A stretch of DNA of 44,019 nt from Candidatus Cloacimonadota bacterium. GTDB taxonomy: Bacteria; Cloacimonadota; Cloacimonadia; Cloacimonadales; Cloacimonadaceae. A program made the position numbers and the translations under genes. Location of the stretch: NCBI GenBank assembly GCA_012522935.1, contig JAAYJN010000005.1, positions 1-44,019 on the forward strand. Reading direction: 5' to 3'. The notes under the pieces are model-generated. The model worked only from the letters and a program-made list of their open reading frames with translations, made no database searches and was not told where the DNA came from. Below are positions 23,716 to 31,763 of this stretch, one piece after another (the first letter of the stretch is position 1; each line of letters opens with the position of its first letter).

Positions 23716-24439
23716 ATATCGCCGTTACATCCCCTTGGGGATTTCAGCCGGTTTGCACCTCATTGTGCTCATCGTGATGATGCTCTACTACCTGCCTCTG
23801 ATGCAGGAACAGCCTTGGTATGAGGTAAGTTGGAGCCAGATGTCCGAGCTGGAAGATATGCCAGAGGATGTGCAGGAGCCGGAATTCGGCGATATCCAGG
23901 TGAATCTTGCCCAGCCCAGGGCCACCACCCCCAAACAACCCAAACAAGCCACCCCGCCTGCCAATCCCAACCCCACCACCCAGCCTGCCACAGCCCCCAA
24001 TGCAGGTCCCAGCCATGCAGGGGAGAGCGATGTAATGGAAGCTCCCGTTTATAGCAGCACTGTACAGCCCAACTTGGCACCACCACATTTGCAAAGTAGC
24101 CCCATTGCCACAGACGCCCTGCTGCGTGATATCCCCTTTGGCATTCCCAGCCAGGGCACTCCCGGTTCTGTATCTTCAGATTTGGAAGGCGGTGGCAAAT
24201 TGTTTCGCGCGGATACCAAGGTACACAGCCACCAATTTGGAGATTACGGAGAGGTAAAGCTAAGTTTTAGGGTGGATATCTCAGCGCGCTTGGACCCCAA
24301 TTCCATCCGCATCGTCCAATCCCAAAGCAGGAGCATCGATGCGGAGGCAATCAAAATATTGAAGGATATGAGCTTCGGCTTCCGGGGACGTCCGGAGCCA
24401 GACCGCACATACACCATCACCATCAAGTTTATCCCCTAA
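23705..24439 (+). CDS. TonB-like energy transducer
   Basis: A 244-residue protein with one N-terminal membrane helix (about residues 12-31, LGISAGLHLIVLIVMMLYYL), a Pro/Ala/Thr/Gln-rich linker spanning about residues 60-130, and a C-terminal region with a TonB-family pattern: VKLSFRVDISARLDP...SIDAEAIKILKDMSF. This architecture couples the ExbB/ExbD motor to outer-membrane receptors across the periplasm. The C-terminal domain is short and divergent, so TolA-like use cannot be excluded. Overlaps exbD and lies four bases before folP. Confidence 0.82.
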   Translation: MPDKYRRYIPLGISAGLHLIVLIVMMLYYLPLMQEQPWYEVSWSQMSELEDMPEDVQEPEFGDIQVNLAQPRATTPKQPKQATPPANPNPTTQPATAPNAGPSHAGESDVMEAPVYSSTVQPNLAPPHLQSSPIATDALLRDIPFGIPSQGTPGSVSSDLEGGGKLFRADTKVHSHQFGDYGEVKLSFRVDISARLDPNSIRIVQSQSRSIDAEAIKILKDMSFGFRGRPEPDRTYTITIKFIP

Positions 24440-24443
24440 AGCC

Positions 24444-25283
24444 ATGCCTTCCGCCCTCAGCCTTTTGCAAGATATAAAACAGCCGCGACTGATGGGTATC
24501 TTGAATGTAACCCCGGATTCCTTCTCGGATGGAGGGATGTATCTGGATCCCGATCTTGCCATCCAGCAAGGTATTTTGATGATAGAAAGCGGGGCTGCAA
24601 TCATCGATTTGGGTGGCGAATCCACCCGCCCCTCATCCTCGGAGACGGATGCCCAGGAGGAGCAGAAAAGGGTGATACCGGTGCTAAGAGAGCTAATACA
24701 ACGTTATCCACATATCACCTATTCCATCGATACCCGCCACGCCGCCACCGCCGCCGCAGCCATCGAGCTGGGAGCCTCTATCGTCAATGATATCAGCGCC
24801 TTGCAGCATGATCCCCAGATGGCAGCCCTGTTAGCAAAGCATCCCCGGGTGCAGGTGATTTTGATGCATATGCAGGGGCAGCCGCAAACCATGCAGGATG
24901 CACCCTTTTACACAGACCTCCTGGGGGAAATCAAAGACTTTTTTGCCGCCAGGATAGCCTTCTGCACAGACGCAGGCATAGATCCATCCCGGCTGATACT
25001 GGATGTGGGCATCGGCTTTGGCAAAACGGCACAGCACAATCTGCAGCTATTGGCGCAACTGGATACCTTCACAGAGCTTGGCATGCCTTTGGTATTGGGC
25101 GCCTCCCGCAAGAGCTTTATCGATCAATATTCCCCTTCCGGTGTGCAGGATAGGCTTGCCGGCAGTTTGGCAGCCGCGCTGGTATCCGCCCTGCAGGACG
25201 TGGAGATACTGCGGGTACACGATGTGGCAGAGCACCGGCAATTCTTTGCCCTCTTAAACGCCATCACAGGAGCATCTTTATGA
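24444..25283 (+). CDS. folP: Dihydropteroate synthase
   Basis: A 279-residue TIM-barrel enzyme joining p-aminobenzoate to 6-hydroxymethyl-dihydropterin pyrophosphate in folate synthesis. The signatures GILNVTPDSFSDGG (about residues 19-32), DLGGESTRP, SIDTRHA, NDISAL, and the late LVLGASRKSFI are all present. Its last four bases overlap the ATG of the cdaA-type gene. A folP-diadenylate cyclase neighbourhood is known from several phyla. Confidence 0.97.
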   Translation: MPSALSLLQDIKQPRLMGILNVTPDSFSDGGMYLDPDLAIQQGILMIESGAAIIDLGGESTRPSSSETDAQEEQKRVIPVLRELIQRYPHITYSIDTRHAATAAAAIELGASIVNDISALQHDPQMAALLAKHPRVQVILMHMQGQPQTMQDAPFYTDLLGEIKDFFAARIAFCTDAGIDPSRLILDVGIGFGKTAQHNLQLLAQLDTFTELGMPLVLGASRKSFIDQYSPSGVQDRLAGSLAAALVSALQDVEILRVHDVAEHRQFFALLNAITGASL

Positions 25284-26023
25284 CTTGGCTTATTCCCCAA
25301 TTCCGCGATATCGTGGATATCATCATCATTTCCTTTTTGATCTACCACTCCATCAGCATTGTTCGCAAAAGCGGTGGATATCAGGTTTTGGGCGGCATCC
25401 TGCTCCTCGTTATCCTCTATATCGTAGCCAATGCGGCAAAGCTGAGGATGCTACTTTCCGTGCTCAATTTTATCCGCAACTACTGGGTTTTGGGCTTGAT
25501 TATCATCTTTCAGCCGGAAATCCGCACCATTCTCACCCGCTTTTTCCTCTCACGGGGCTTGAGCGGCTTCCGAAGACGTGATAGCACGGATGTCTTTACC
25601 ACCCTGGTGGATGCCGTGTCCTCGATGTCGCTGCGCAAAACCGGCGCCCTGATAGTGTTGGAAAAGAAGCGCCGCCTCAACGAATATATCCAAAACGGAG
25701 AGCCCATAGACGCCAAGATTTCGCTACGGCTCATCCTCACCATCTTCAACCCCCGCTCCAGCCTGCACGATGGCGCCATCATCATCAGGGGAGACCGCAT
25801 TTTGGCCGCAAAGGTGGTATTACCGCTCACCAAAAAGAGCGTATATGTGCAAGATTTTGGTACCCGCCACTTAGCTGGCATAGGCATCAGCGAGCTCACG
25901 GATGCCATTGCCATCATTGTTTCAGAACAAAATGGCAAGGTCTCCATTGCCCGCGGAGGGAATATCCAGCATGGTGTGGCATTTGAAGAATTGATGCAGA
26001 TTGTATCCGATGTGGCAGGCTGA
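25280..26023 (+). CDS. cdaA: CdaA-type membrane diadenylate cyclase
   Basis: A 247-residue protein with three N-terminal membrane helices (about residues 8-90) and a DisA_N/DAC domain (about 100-245). This arrangement makes c-di-AMP from two ATP at the inner face of the membrane. The first motif LHDGAIIIRG is intact. The second motif reads GTRHLAGIGISE, with Leu at the third position of the usual RHR triad (25865-25873). c-di-AMP controls potassium and osmotic balance in many bacteria, and a TrkH/TrkA pair is encoded 11 kb downstream, although not in the same operon. Family certain; activity of the RHL variant untested. Confidence 0.93.
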   Translation: MTWLIPQFRDIVDIIIISFLIYHSISIVRKSGGYQVLGGILLLVILYIVANAAKLRMLLSVLNFIRNYWVLGLIIIFQPEIRTILTRFFLSRGLSGFRRRDSTDVFTTLVDAVSSMSLRKTGALIVLEKKRRLNEYIQNGEPIDAKISLRLILTIFNPRSSLHDGAIIIRGDRILAAKVVLPLTKKSVYVQDFGTRHLAGIGISELTDAIAIIVSEQNGKVSIARGGNIQHGVAFEELMQIVSDVAG

Positions 26024-26658
26024 TGATGCCGGATTCCCGCCCCCTCATCATCGGTATCACGGGCAATATAGGCAGTGGTAAAACTGCCTTTTGCAGATAC
26101 TTGGAAGATTCTGGCACCACGGTCTATTATGCAGACACACTCGCCAAAGATGTGTTAAACTCCGCCCCCGTCATAACAGTTTTGATAGAGAGGTGGGGGA
26201 GGGAGGTGGCGCCGGATGGCGTGCCCCTGCCCAAGGTAATATCCGACAAGGTATTTGACAAGCCGGAAGAGCTGGCTTTCCTCAATTCTCAGGTGCACCC
26301 CGGCACCCTGCAGCGGATGCAAGAGCTGGTGGATGCCTGCACTGATGCCTCCATCATCTTTGAGGTGCCCCTCCTCTTTGAAGCTGGGCTCCAGGATGGT
26401 TTTGATTATCTCGTGCTCATCATGGCACCTTATGAACAGATCAAACAGCGCCTGATAGAGCGGAATGGACTGGATGAACAGGCAATCGAGAAGCGCCTCC
26501 AATCCCAAATCCCCGACAGCCACAAGGCAAAGGATTGTGACCTGGTGATTTATAACAATACTGACTTGGCAGCCCTGCAACATCAAGCCCAGGCGTTCAT
26601 TCACCAGATTCCATTAATCAATCAACGTCATACTCGCAGCTTTACGGATTTTACATAA
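26023..26658 (+). CDS. coaE: Dephospho-CoA kinase
   Basis: A 211-residue kinase catalysing the last step of coenzyme A synthesis, phosphorylation of the ribose 3'-OH of dephospho-CoA. The P-loop GNIGSGKT is at residues 14-21. The family motifs YYADTLAKDV, LNSQVHP and FEVPLLFEAGLQDGFD are in the expected order. Two adjacent ATGs (26023 and 26026) are possible; the first overlaps the TGA of cdaA by one base. Last clear gene of the exbB run. Confidence 0.95.
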   Translation: MMPDSRPLIIGITGNIGSGKTAFCRYLEDSGTTVYYADTLAKDVLNSAPVITVLIERWGREVAPDGVPLPKVISDKVFDKPEELAFLNSQVHPGTLQRMQELVDACTDASIIFEVPLLFEAGLQDGFDYLVLIMAPYEQIKQRLIERNGLDEQAIEKRLQSQIPDSHKAKDCDLVIYNNTDLAALQHQAQAFIHQIPLINQRHTRSFTDFT

Positions 26659-26700
26659 ATCCCACCTCCCCGGAAGCTGAATCTATAAAGGAGTACTTTC

Positions 26701-26832
26701 ATGAATACCGGAGCTTTATTCTCATACCTCGGGTGCATCATGGCTTGTGTGCTGTGTTTGCTGCCCTTGTCGCTCGTTTCTTTGGATACCAAGAAAGCAG
26801 CCCAACGGTTTTATGAAATAACCATAAATTAG
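26701..26832 (+). CDS. Small membrane ORF, possibly truncated by a repeat insertion
   Basis: A 43-residue ORF beginning MNTGALF with a strong AAAGGAG (26687-26693) seven bases before its ATG. Residues about 6-27 form a single hydrophobic helix with three Cys residues, followed by a short basic tail. Its TAG stop at 26830-26832 falls exactly where the sequence shared with module A copy 1 begins, so the natural gene may have been longer and cut by the element. It could instead be a genuine small membrane protein. No family was recognised. Confidence 0.45.
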   Translation: MNTGALFSYLGCIMACVLCLLPLSLVSLDTKKAAQRFYEITIN

Positions 26833-26975
26833 GAGACAGGTACTCGTTTTAAGGAAAGCAAGGTGATAATATTGAGAGATATTATGATTGTGAGATATAA
26901 TAAAAGATAGAAATATTGCTTAAATTAAAAACCGACAGAAGTCGGCGAAACGCCCGGCTAAAAGCCAGGGGGTAC
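26832..26975 (+). repeat. Dispersed repeat module A, copy 3 (right half)
   Basis: Bases from 26832 match 5245 onward of copy 1 (shared words such as GTTTTAAGGAAAGCAAGGTG and TATTG..GA.ATATT). The right arm at 26930-26975 (ACCGACAGAAGTCGGCGAAA, then CGCCCGGCTAAAAGCC) is a cleaner version of the copy 1 right arm. No left arm is seen, so this copy is 5'-truncated. Same orientation as copy 1. Confidence 0.75.
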
Positions 26976-27052
26976 GTGACGGCGTGCCGAACAGATAACG
27001 CCAATGTTATCAACCGTTTACTAAATTCATCATCCATTATTCATACAAGAGC

Positions 27053-27135
27053 CCTTCCCTGTTAACCACCCTTGTCTCTCCTTTGTCTCGACAAGGGTGA
27101 GACAAGGGTGGTACAAGGGTGGCTAATGGGCAAGG
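27053..27135. repeat. Palindromic repeat module B, copy 3 (inverted relative to copies 1 and 2)
   Basis: In reverse complement this reads the same series of 11-base units as copy 2, with 54 identical bases (27069-27122 versus 14433-14486). Its other flank (ggtggttaacagggaag in reverse complement) matches the right flank of copy 1. So copy 3 combines the core of one copy with the flank of another. Confidence 0.9.
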
Positions 27136-27209
27136 GGTGGGGACATTGCCTTAGGGGACATCCAAAAAAGCTCCAAAGCCAGGAGGGAAGAGCGATTGCC
27201 AACTTTATC

Positions 27210-27239
27210 TTGACAGATACGCCTAATCTGAGATATTGC
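27210..27239 (+). promoter_or_regulatory. Possible promoter of the prfB-uppS-cdsA operon
   Basis: TTGACA (27210-27215) and TATTGC (27234-27239) with an 18-base spacer, ending 33 bases upstream of the prfB ATG at 27273. The -35 is perfect and the -10 weak. Confidence 0.45.
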
Positions 27240-27272
27240 ACCTCAACTGCATAATTGCAAAGGACGTTACAA

Positions 27273-28395
27273 ATGGATTATATAGAGTATAAAAAGATTG
27301 TGGGGGAATTGATAGACCAGATAACGGAAATCCGGAGGTTTCTTTGATCTGGACAAGCTGGAGGAAGAGCTATCTGCCAAAGAGCAGATAATGAACGAAC
27401 CGGATTTTTGGAACGATCAAAACCGTGCCCGCAAGATTAGCAAAGATATCAGCATTATCCGTGATGAAATAGAGCATATCGGCAAGCTGGAAGCCACCCG
27501 GGATGACCTTGGCACCTATCTGGAGCTGTTGGATGATGATTTTAACCAATCCCTTTATGACGATGCCCTCGCCAGTTTGGACACTCAGCGTGCTTTCATA
27601 GAAAAATCCGAGATAGAATGCTATTTGAGCGAAAAAAATGACCGCAATAGTGCCCTTTTCAATATCCATGCAGGTGCAGGCGGCACGGAGGCTCAGGATT
27701 GGGCGCAGATGCTGTATCGGATGTACACGCGTTGGGCGGAAAAGCAGGGCTATAAATACAATGTGATCGATTCCCTGCCCGGGGAAGAGGCAGGTCTCAA
27801 AAGCGTGAGCATCGAGATTGAGGGCGATTTTGCCTATGGGATGCTAAAGGCGGAGATTGGAGTGCATCGCTTGGTGCGCATTTCCCCGTTCAATGCCCAA
27901 GGCAAGCGGCAGACCTCCTTTGCCAGCGTGTTTGTGTATCCCCAGTTTGATGATGATATCGAGGTGGAGATAGAAACCAAAGACCTGAAGGTGGATACCT
28001 ACCGTGCCAGCGGTGCCGGCGGACAGCACGTGAATACCACGGATTCCGCAGTGCGCATCACCCATTTGCCCACGGGGATAGTGGTGAGCTGTCAAAACGA
28101 GCGCAGCCAGATCCAAAACCGCGAAAAGGCGATGGCAATCCTCAAAAGCAGGCTATATCAACATTATGAGGAAGAGCGTGAAAAGGAAAAGCAAAATCTG
28201 GAAAGCAGCAAAACCGATATCGGCTGGGGAAATCAAATCCGCTCCTACGTGTTCCAGCCCTACCAGATGGTGAAAGACCTGCGCACTGATTTTGAGACCA
28301 GCCAGGTGGACAAGGTGATGGATGGAGATCTGGACGGATTTATCTACGCTTGGCTAAAGTGGCACGCCGGTAATAAAACAAGGAAAATAGGATGA
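27273..28395 (+). CDS. prfB: Peptide chain release factor 2, expressed by programmed +1 frameshift
   Basis: The gene is joined from 27273-27344 and 27346-28395, giving 373 residues, the usual RF2 length. The zero frame runs 24 codons to an in-frame TGA at 27345-27347; skipping T27345 after CTT enters the long frame with GAT. RF2 recognises UGA and UAA stops: the SPF motif (RISPFNAQG) is near residue 203 and the peptidyl-hydrolysis GGQ (SGAGGQHVNTT) near residue 249. AAAGGA precedes the ATG. An annotation starting at the ATG at 27391 would lose the first 39 or so residues. The stop overlaps the uppS start (ATGA). Confidence 0.96.
27334..27348 (+). promoter_or_regulatory. prfB: Programmed +1 frameshift site of prfB
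   Basis: The codons read CGG AGG TTT CTT TGA, the same register as the known RF2 shift site (AGG GGG TAT CTT TGA in E. coli). The internal GGAGG pairs with 16S rRNA three bases before the slippery CTT. Low RF2 lets the ribosome pause at UGA and shift to GAT, so RF2 controls its own synthesis. The first part is observed; the regulation is established for this family. Confidence 0.95.
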
Positions 28396-29132
28396 GCTAC
28401 AAAAAACTATTGCCCCAATTGGATAGAGCCAGATTGCCCCGGCATATCGGGCTGATCATGGACGGCAATGGGCGGTGGGCAAAAAAGCGCTTTCTGCCCA
28501 GGTTGCAGGGGCACAGCGCCGGTGCCAAATCCATCAGGGAAGTGACGGAATTGGCGGTGGAAATCAGCCTGGAACACCTTACTTTTTATGCTTTTTCCAC
28601 GGAGAATTGGAACCGTCCCCCGGATGAGGTGCAAGGGCTGCTTAAAATGCTCAAAGAACGGCTCATCAAGGAGATACCGGAGCTGAACGAACGTAACATC
28701 CATGTGCAATTCATCGGCTCGGAGGTGGGGCTGGACCCCCAATATCTGGCGGATATCCGAAAGGTGGCGGCAATGACAGACGGCAATAGCGGTCTGAAGG
28801 TAAATATCGCTTTCAATTATGGCGGAAGGCTGGAGATCGTGGAGGGAATCCAGAAGCTGTTTGCTGCCTCTGCACAAGATCCCTCTCTGATAGAAAAGCT
28901 TGATGTGCATAACTTTGCAGATTGGCTTTACACCGCTGGACAGCCGGAACCGGATTTGATAATCCGTACCAGCGGGGAAATGAGGCTTTCCAACTTTCTC
29001 CTCTGGCAAAGCGCCTATGCGGAAATCTATGTGACGGATACGCTGTGGCCAGATTTTGACAAGGCGGAGATGGTGAAGGCGCTGTTGCACTTTCAAAAGC
29101 GTGACAGACGCTATGGAGGCCTAAAGGCGTGA
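28392..29132 (+). CDS. uppS: Undecaprenyl (polyprenyl) diphosphate synthase
   Basis: A 246-residue cis-prenyltransferase that elongates farnesyl diphosphate with isopentenyl diphosphate to make the lipid carrier for peptidoglycan and O-antigen. The motif LIMDGNGRWAKKR with the catalytic Asp is near residue 22. LTFYAFSTENWNRP and the late PDLIIRTSGEMRLSNFLLWQ follow in order. The start is coupled to prfB and the end overlaps cdsA. The uppS-cdsA pair is widespread. Confidence 0.97.
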   Translation: MSYKKLLPQLDRARLPRHIGLIMDGNGRWAKKRFLPRLQGHSAGAKSIREVTELAVEISLEHLTFYAFSTENWNRPPDEVQGLLKMLKERLIKEIPELNERNIHVQFIGSEVGLDPQYLADIRKVAAMTDGNSGLKVNIAFNYGGRLEIVEGIQKLFAASAQDPSLIEKLDVHNFADWLYTAGQPEPDLIIRTSGEMRLSNFLLWQSAYAEIYVTDTLWPDFDKAEMVKALLHFQKRDRRYGGLKA

Positions 29133-29929
29133 CAGAACTGCAAAAGCGGGTGCTGGTATCGGTAATATTTGCACCGCTGCTGTTGGTGGCATTGTGGCTG
29201 GGCGGCTGGTATTTGGTGGGGATGTTTGCCGCGGTTAGTGGTTTGGGCTGGATGGAATATCTGGGCATGATGAGAGAGAAAAATCATCGTATTGCCTGGG
29301 TTTGGCTTGTCATAGGGCTGGCAGTGTATGCATCGCTGCTGCTGTGGCGAGATATGGACTTGGTGATCATGTGGATTGCCTTTTTGGCTCTGGTATTGGA
29401 TGCCCTTTTCAGCTGGAATGCAGATCAATCCTTGCCTCGGATATTTGCCATCAGTTTCGGTCTGATATATGTTTCAGCCTTGCCGGCAATGATGGCAAGA
29501 ATAGGACTTGACTATATTGATAAACCCATTTTATTGGTTCTTATCATCACGATTTGGGTGGTGGATACAATGGCTTATTTCGTTGGAATGAGCCTTGGCA
29601 AACACCGCAACCTCACCCAGGTGAGCCCTCGGAAATCTCTGGAGGGCTTCATTGCCGGTGCGCTTGCCCCCATCCCTGTTGTGGTTATAATATATTATTG
29701 GATGCCCGGTCTTTTGCCGCCCCATATTTTGGCGTTGATAGCCGTTTCAACCGGTATCTTTGGTCAAATGGGAGACCTTGCGGAAAGCATGCTAAAACGC
29801 TATTCTGGTGTGAAGGATAGCTCCAGCCTGATTCCCGGTCATGGTGGAATTCTGGATAGGACTGACAGCATTTTGCTGGCGGGATCGTTTTTGTATATAG
29901 CACTAAAAGTTTTTGAAAAAGTGAGGTAA
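29129..29929 (+). CDS. cdsA: Phosphatidate cytidylyltransferase
   Basis: A 266-residue integral membrane enzyme that makes CDP-diacylglycerol from phosphatidate and CTP, the branch point to membrane phospholipids. Seven or so hydrophobic segments cover the protein. The C-terminal signature KDSSSLIPGHGGILDRTDS is intact. The start is a GTG at 29129-29131 that overlaps the TGA of uppS; GGAGG lies about ten bases upstream. Confidence 0.95.
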   Translation: MTELQKRVLVSVIFAPLLLVALWLGGWYLVGMFAAVSGLGWMEYLGMMREKNHRIAWVWLVIGLAVYASLLLWRDMDLVIMWIAFLALVLDALFSWNADQSLPRIFAISFGLIYVSALPAMMARIGLDYIDKPILLVLIITIWVVDTMAYFVGMSLGKHRNLTQVSPRKSLEGFIAGALAPIPVVVIIYYWMPGLLPPHILALIAVSTGIFGQMGDLAESMLKRYSGVKDSSSLIPGHGGILDRTDSILLAGSFLYIALKVFEKVR

Positions 29930-29932
29930 AAT

Positions 29933-31669
29933 ATGATTAAGAAAGTAATCTTGACAATGGCGATGACAGCACTGATGGTGTTGGCATTTGCCCAAGACCA
30001 AAACCTGTTCATCTCAGAATACGTGGAAGGTACATCAAACAACAAGGCACTGGAAATCTACAACGGAACCGGCGCCACGGTGGATCTCTCCAACTATAGC
30101 ATGCGCCTTGCCTCCAATGGTGGCAATTGGTCTGCATCCAATAGCGTCACCTTGAGCGGAACCTTGGCAAACAACTCAGTTTTTGTAATTGCAAACGCCC
30201 AGGCAGACCCTTCCATATTGGCTGTGGCAGATATCACTCATACCGTTACTTATTATAATGGGAACGACTGTGTGGGGCTCTTTCAGGGAGATACCCTAAT
30301 CGATATCATCGGTGTGTATCAAACCGATCCCGGCCTCCCCGGATGGCCCGTGGCAGGCGTGGAAGGCGCCACCAGCGAACACACTCTGATTCGCAAACCC
30401 ACCGTCACCCAAGGCACCACAGACTGGATAACCGGCGCAGGCACCAATATCGATAATTCTGAATGGATTGTGCATCCTCAAAACTACTTTGCAGACCTGG
30501 GCAGCCATAACTTCAATCCCGGCAGTGGACAGCAGGCATTGTCTCCCGTATTTGACCCTGCCGGTGGCGTTTACACCCAAGCCATCACTGTAAGCATCAC
30601 CTCGGGAACCCCTGGTGCCACCATTCGTTATACCACTGATGGCAGCACCCCCAACGATGCCTCTGCTGTGTATAGCAACCCCATCCCGGTAAGCAGCAGC
30701 GTCACCATCAAGGCAATCGCCTTTGCCCCGGAACATGATCCCAGCTATGTGGCAACAGCAGAATATCTCTTTGCCGTGAGCGTGGCAAACGTCAGCCAAC
30801 TGCGTGAACAGATCGAAGGAGACGGCACGGTGTATCGCATTGAAGAACCTGTGATTGTGACTTTCAAGCAAAACCTGAGAAAGCAAAAATACGTGCAAGA
30901 CAACCAATCCGGCGTGTTGATAGACGATCCCAATTCTGCCATCACCACCAATTATGAAATCGGTGATGCCATTGTGGGTCTTACCGGCACCATCGCCCGC
31001 TATGCCGGTCTGTTGCAGCTTACCCCCGTGATCAATCCCGGGCCTCCCGCCTCCACAGGCAACAGCGTGTATGTGCCGGTGGTCAATATCTCTGATATCA
31101 ACCAAAACAACGAGTTTTACCAATGCCGCTTGGTGAGGTTTGACAACGCTCACTTTGTGAATGCTTCCGGAGACTTTGCCACAGGGCAAAACTATACCCT
31201 GGAAGACAATAGCGGCACCATCGTATTCAGAACCGGTTTCTATGATGTGGATTATATCGGCCAGCCCATTCCCACAGGCAATTTTAGCGTGGTGGGATTG
31301 GTGGGACAATTCAACCAAACTGCACAGTTTACGGCACGCGCCCTGTCAGATTGGGGACCCGTGGCAAATGATGACAACCTCACCGATATCCCGCGCACAC
31401 ATCTGAAGGGCAACTATCCCAACCCCTTCAATCCCAGCACCACCATCGAGTTTGAATCTGCCTTTGGCGAACCCGCCCAAATCGTGATTTACAACCAAAA
31501 AGGTCAGGCCGTGAGGCATTACGATTTTGCCCAGCCTCAAAAAGGTATCAACAAAGTGACGTGGGATGGCAGGAATGATGCCGGATTGGATACAGCCAGC
31601 GGCGTGTATTATTTCCGTCTGCGTTCCGGCTCCTACTCCAGCACCAAAAAGATGATTCTGATGAAATAA
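29933..31669 (+). CDS. Secreted lamin-tail-domain protein with type IX-like sorting domain
   Basis: A 578-residue protein with a signal peptide (to about AFA, residue 20). Residues about 22-180 resemble a lamin-tail domain: LFISEYVEGTSNNKALEIYNG, then DIIGVYQTDPG. A chitobiase C-terminal-like domain follows (about 198-275, TPGATIRYTTDGSTPNDAS). An OB-fold-like DUF5689-type region spans about 280-480 (VSQLREQIEGDGTVYRI). The last 85 or so residues are a type IX-like sorting domain: GNYPNPFNPSTTIEF, IVIYNQKGQAV, KMILMK. It is probably exported to the surface; such layouts can accompany surface nucleases, but no nuclease domain is seen. Only three bases separate it from cdsA, so it may ride the operon. 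Confidence 0.87.
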   Translation: MIKKVILTMAMTALMVLAFAQDQNLFISEYVEGTSNNKALEIYNGTGATVDLSNYSMRLASNGGNWSASNSVTLSGTLANNSVFVIANAQADPSILAVADITHTVTYYNGNDCVGLFQGDTLIDIIGVYQTDPGLPGWPVAGVEGATSEHTLIRKPTVTQGTTDWITGAGTNIDNSEWIVHPQNYFADLGSHNFNPGSGQQALSPVFDPAGGVYTQAITVSITSGTPGATIRYTTDGSTPNDASAVYSNPIPVSSSVTIKAIAFAPEHDPSYVATAEYLFAVSVANVSQLREQIEGDGTVYRIEEPVIVTFKQNLRKQKYVQDNQSGVLIDDPNSAITTNYEIGDAIVGLTGTIARYAGLLQLTPVINPGPPASTGNSVYVPVVNISDINQNNEFYQCRLVRFDNAHFVNASGDFATGQNYTLEDNSGTIVFRTGFYDVDYIGQPIPTGNFSVVGLVGQFNQTAQFTARALSDWGPVANDDNLTDIPRTHLKGNYPNPFNPSTTIEFESAFGEPAQIVIYNQKGQAVRHYDFAQPQKGINKVTWDGRNDAGLDTASGVYYFRLRSGSYSSTKKMILMK

Positions 31670-31698
31670 GCGGGTAAAAGCCCGAACTTACCAAATAT

Positions 31699-31732
31699 GG
31701 GAGAGTCCTAAAATCTGGGCTCTCCCGTTTTT
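31699..31732 (+). terminator. Terminator after the lamin-tail-domain gene
   Basis: GGGAGAG (31699-31705) pairs with CTCTCCC (31720-31726), followed by GTTTTT. It ends the prfB-uppS-cdsA-secreted protein run. Confidence 0.8.
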
Positions 31733-31763
31733 CGAGTCTGAAAAAGGATAATGGAAAAGTAAG

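Larger units (their letters stand above)
26659..27272. other. 614-base gap with a small ORF, repeat modules A and B, and a promoter
   Basis: Besides the small ORF at 26701-26832 there is no supported gene. The gap holds a half copy of module A, module B copy 3 in inverted orientation, and a probable promoter for prfB. The repeat order is the same as in the other two loci. Confidence 0.8.

Noticed and set aside
27072-27254. A 60-codon ORF on the plus strand
   Set aside because: It starts inside module B copy 3 and runs over the prfB promoter region; no protein features.
30296-31318. A 340-codon minus-strand frame in the lamin-tail-domain gene
   Set aside because: Antisense shadow; Gly/His/Ile-rich without motifs.
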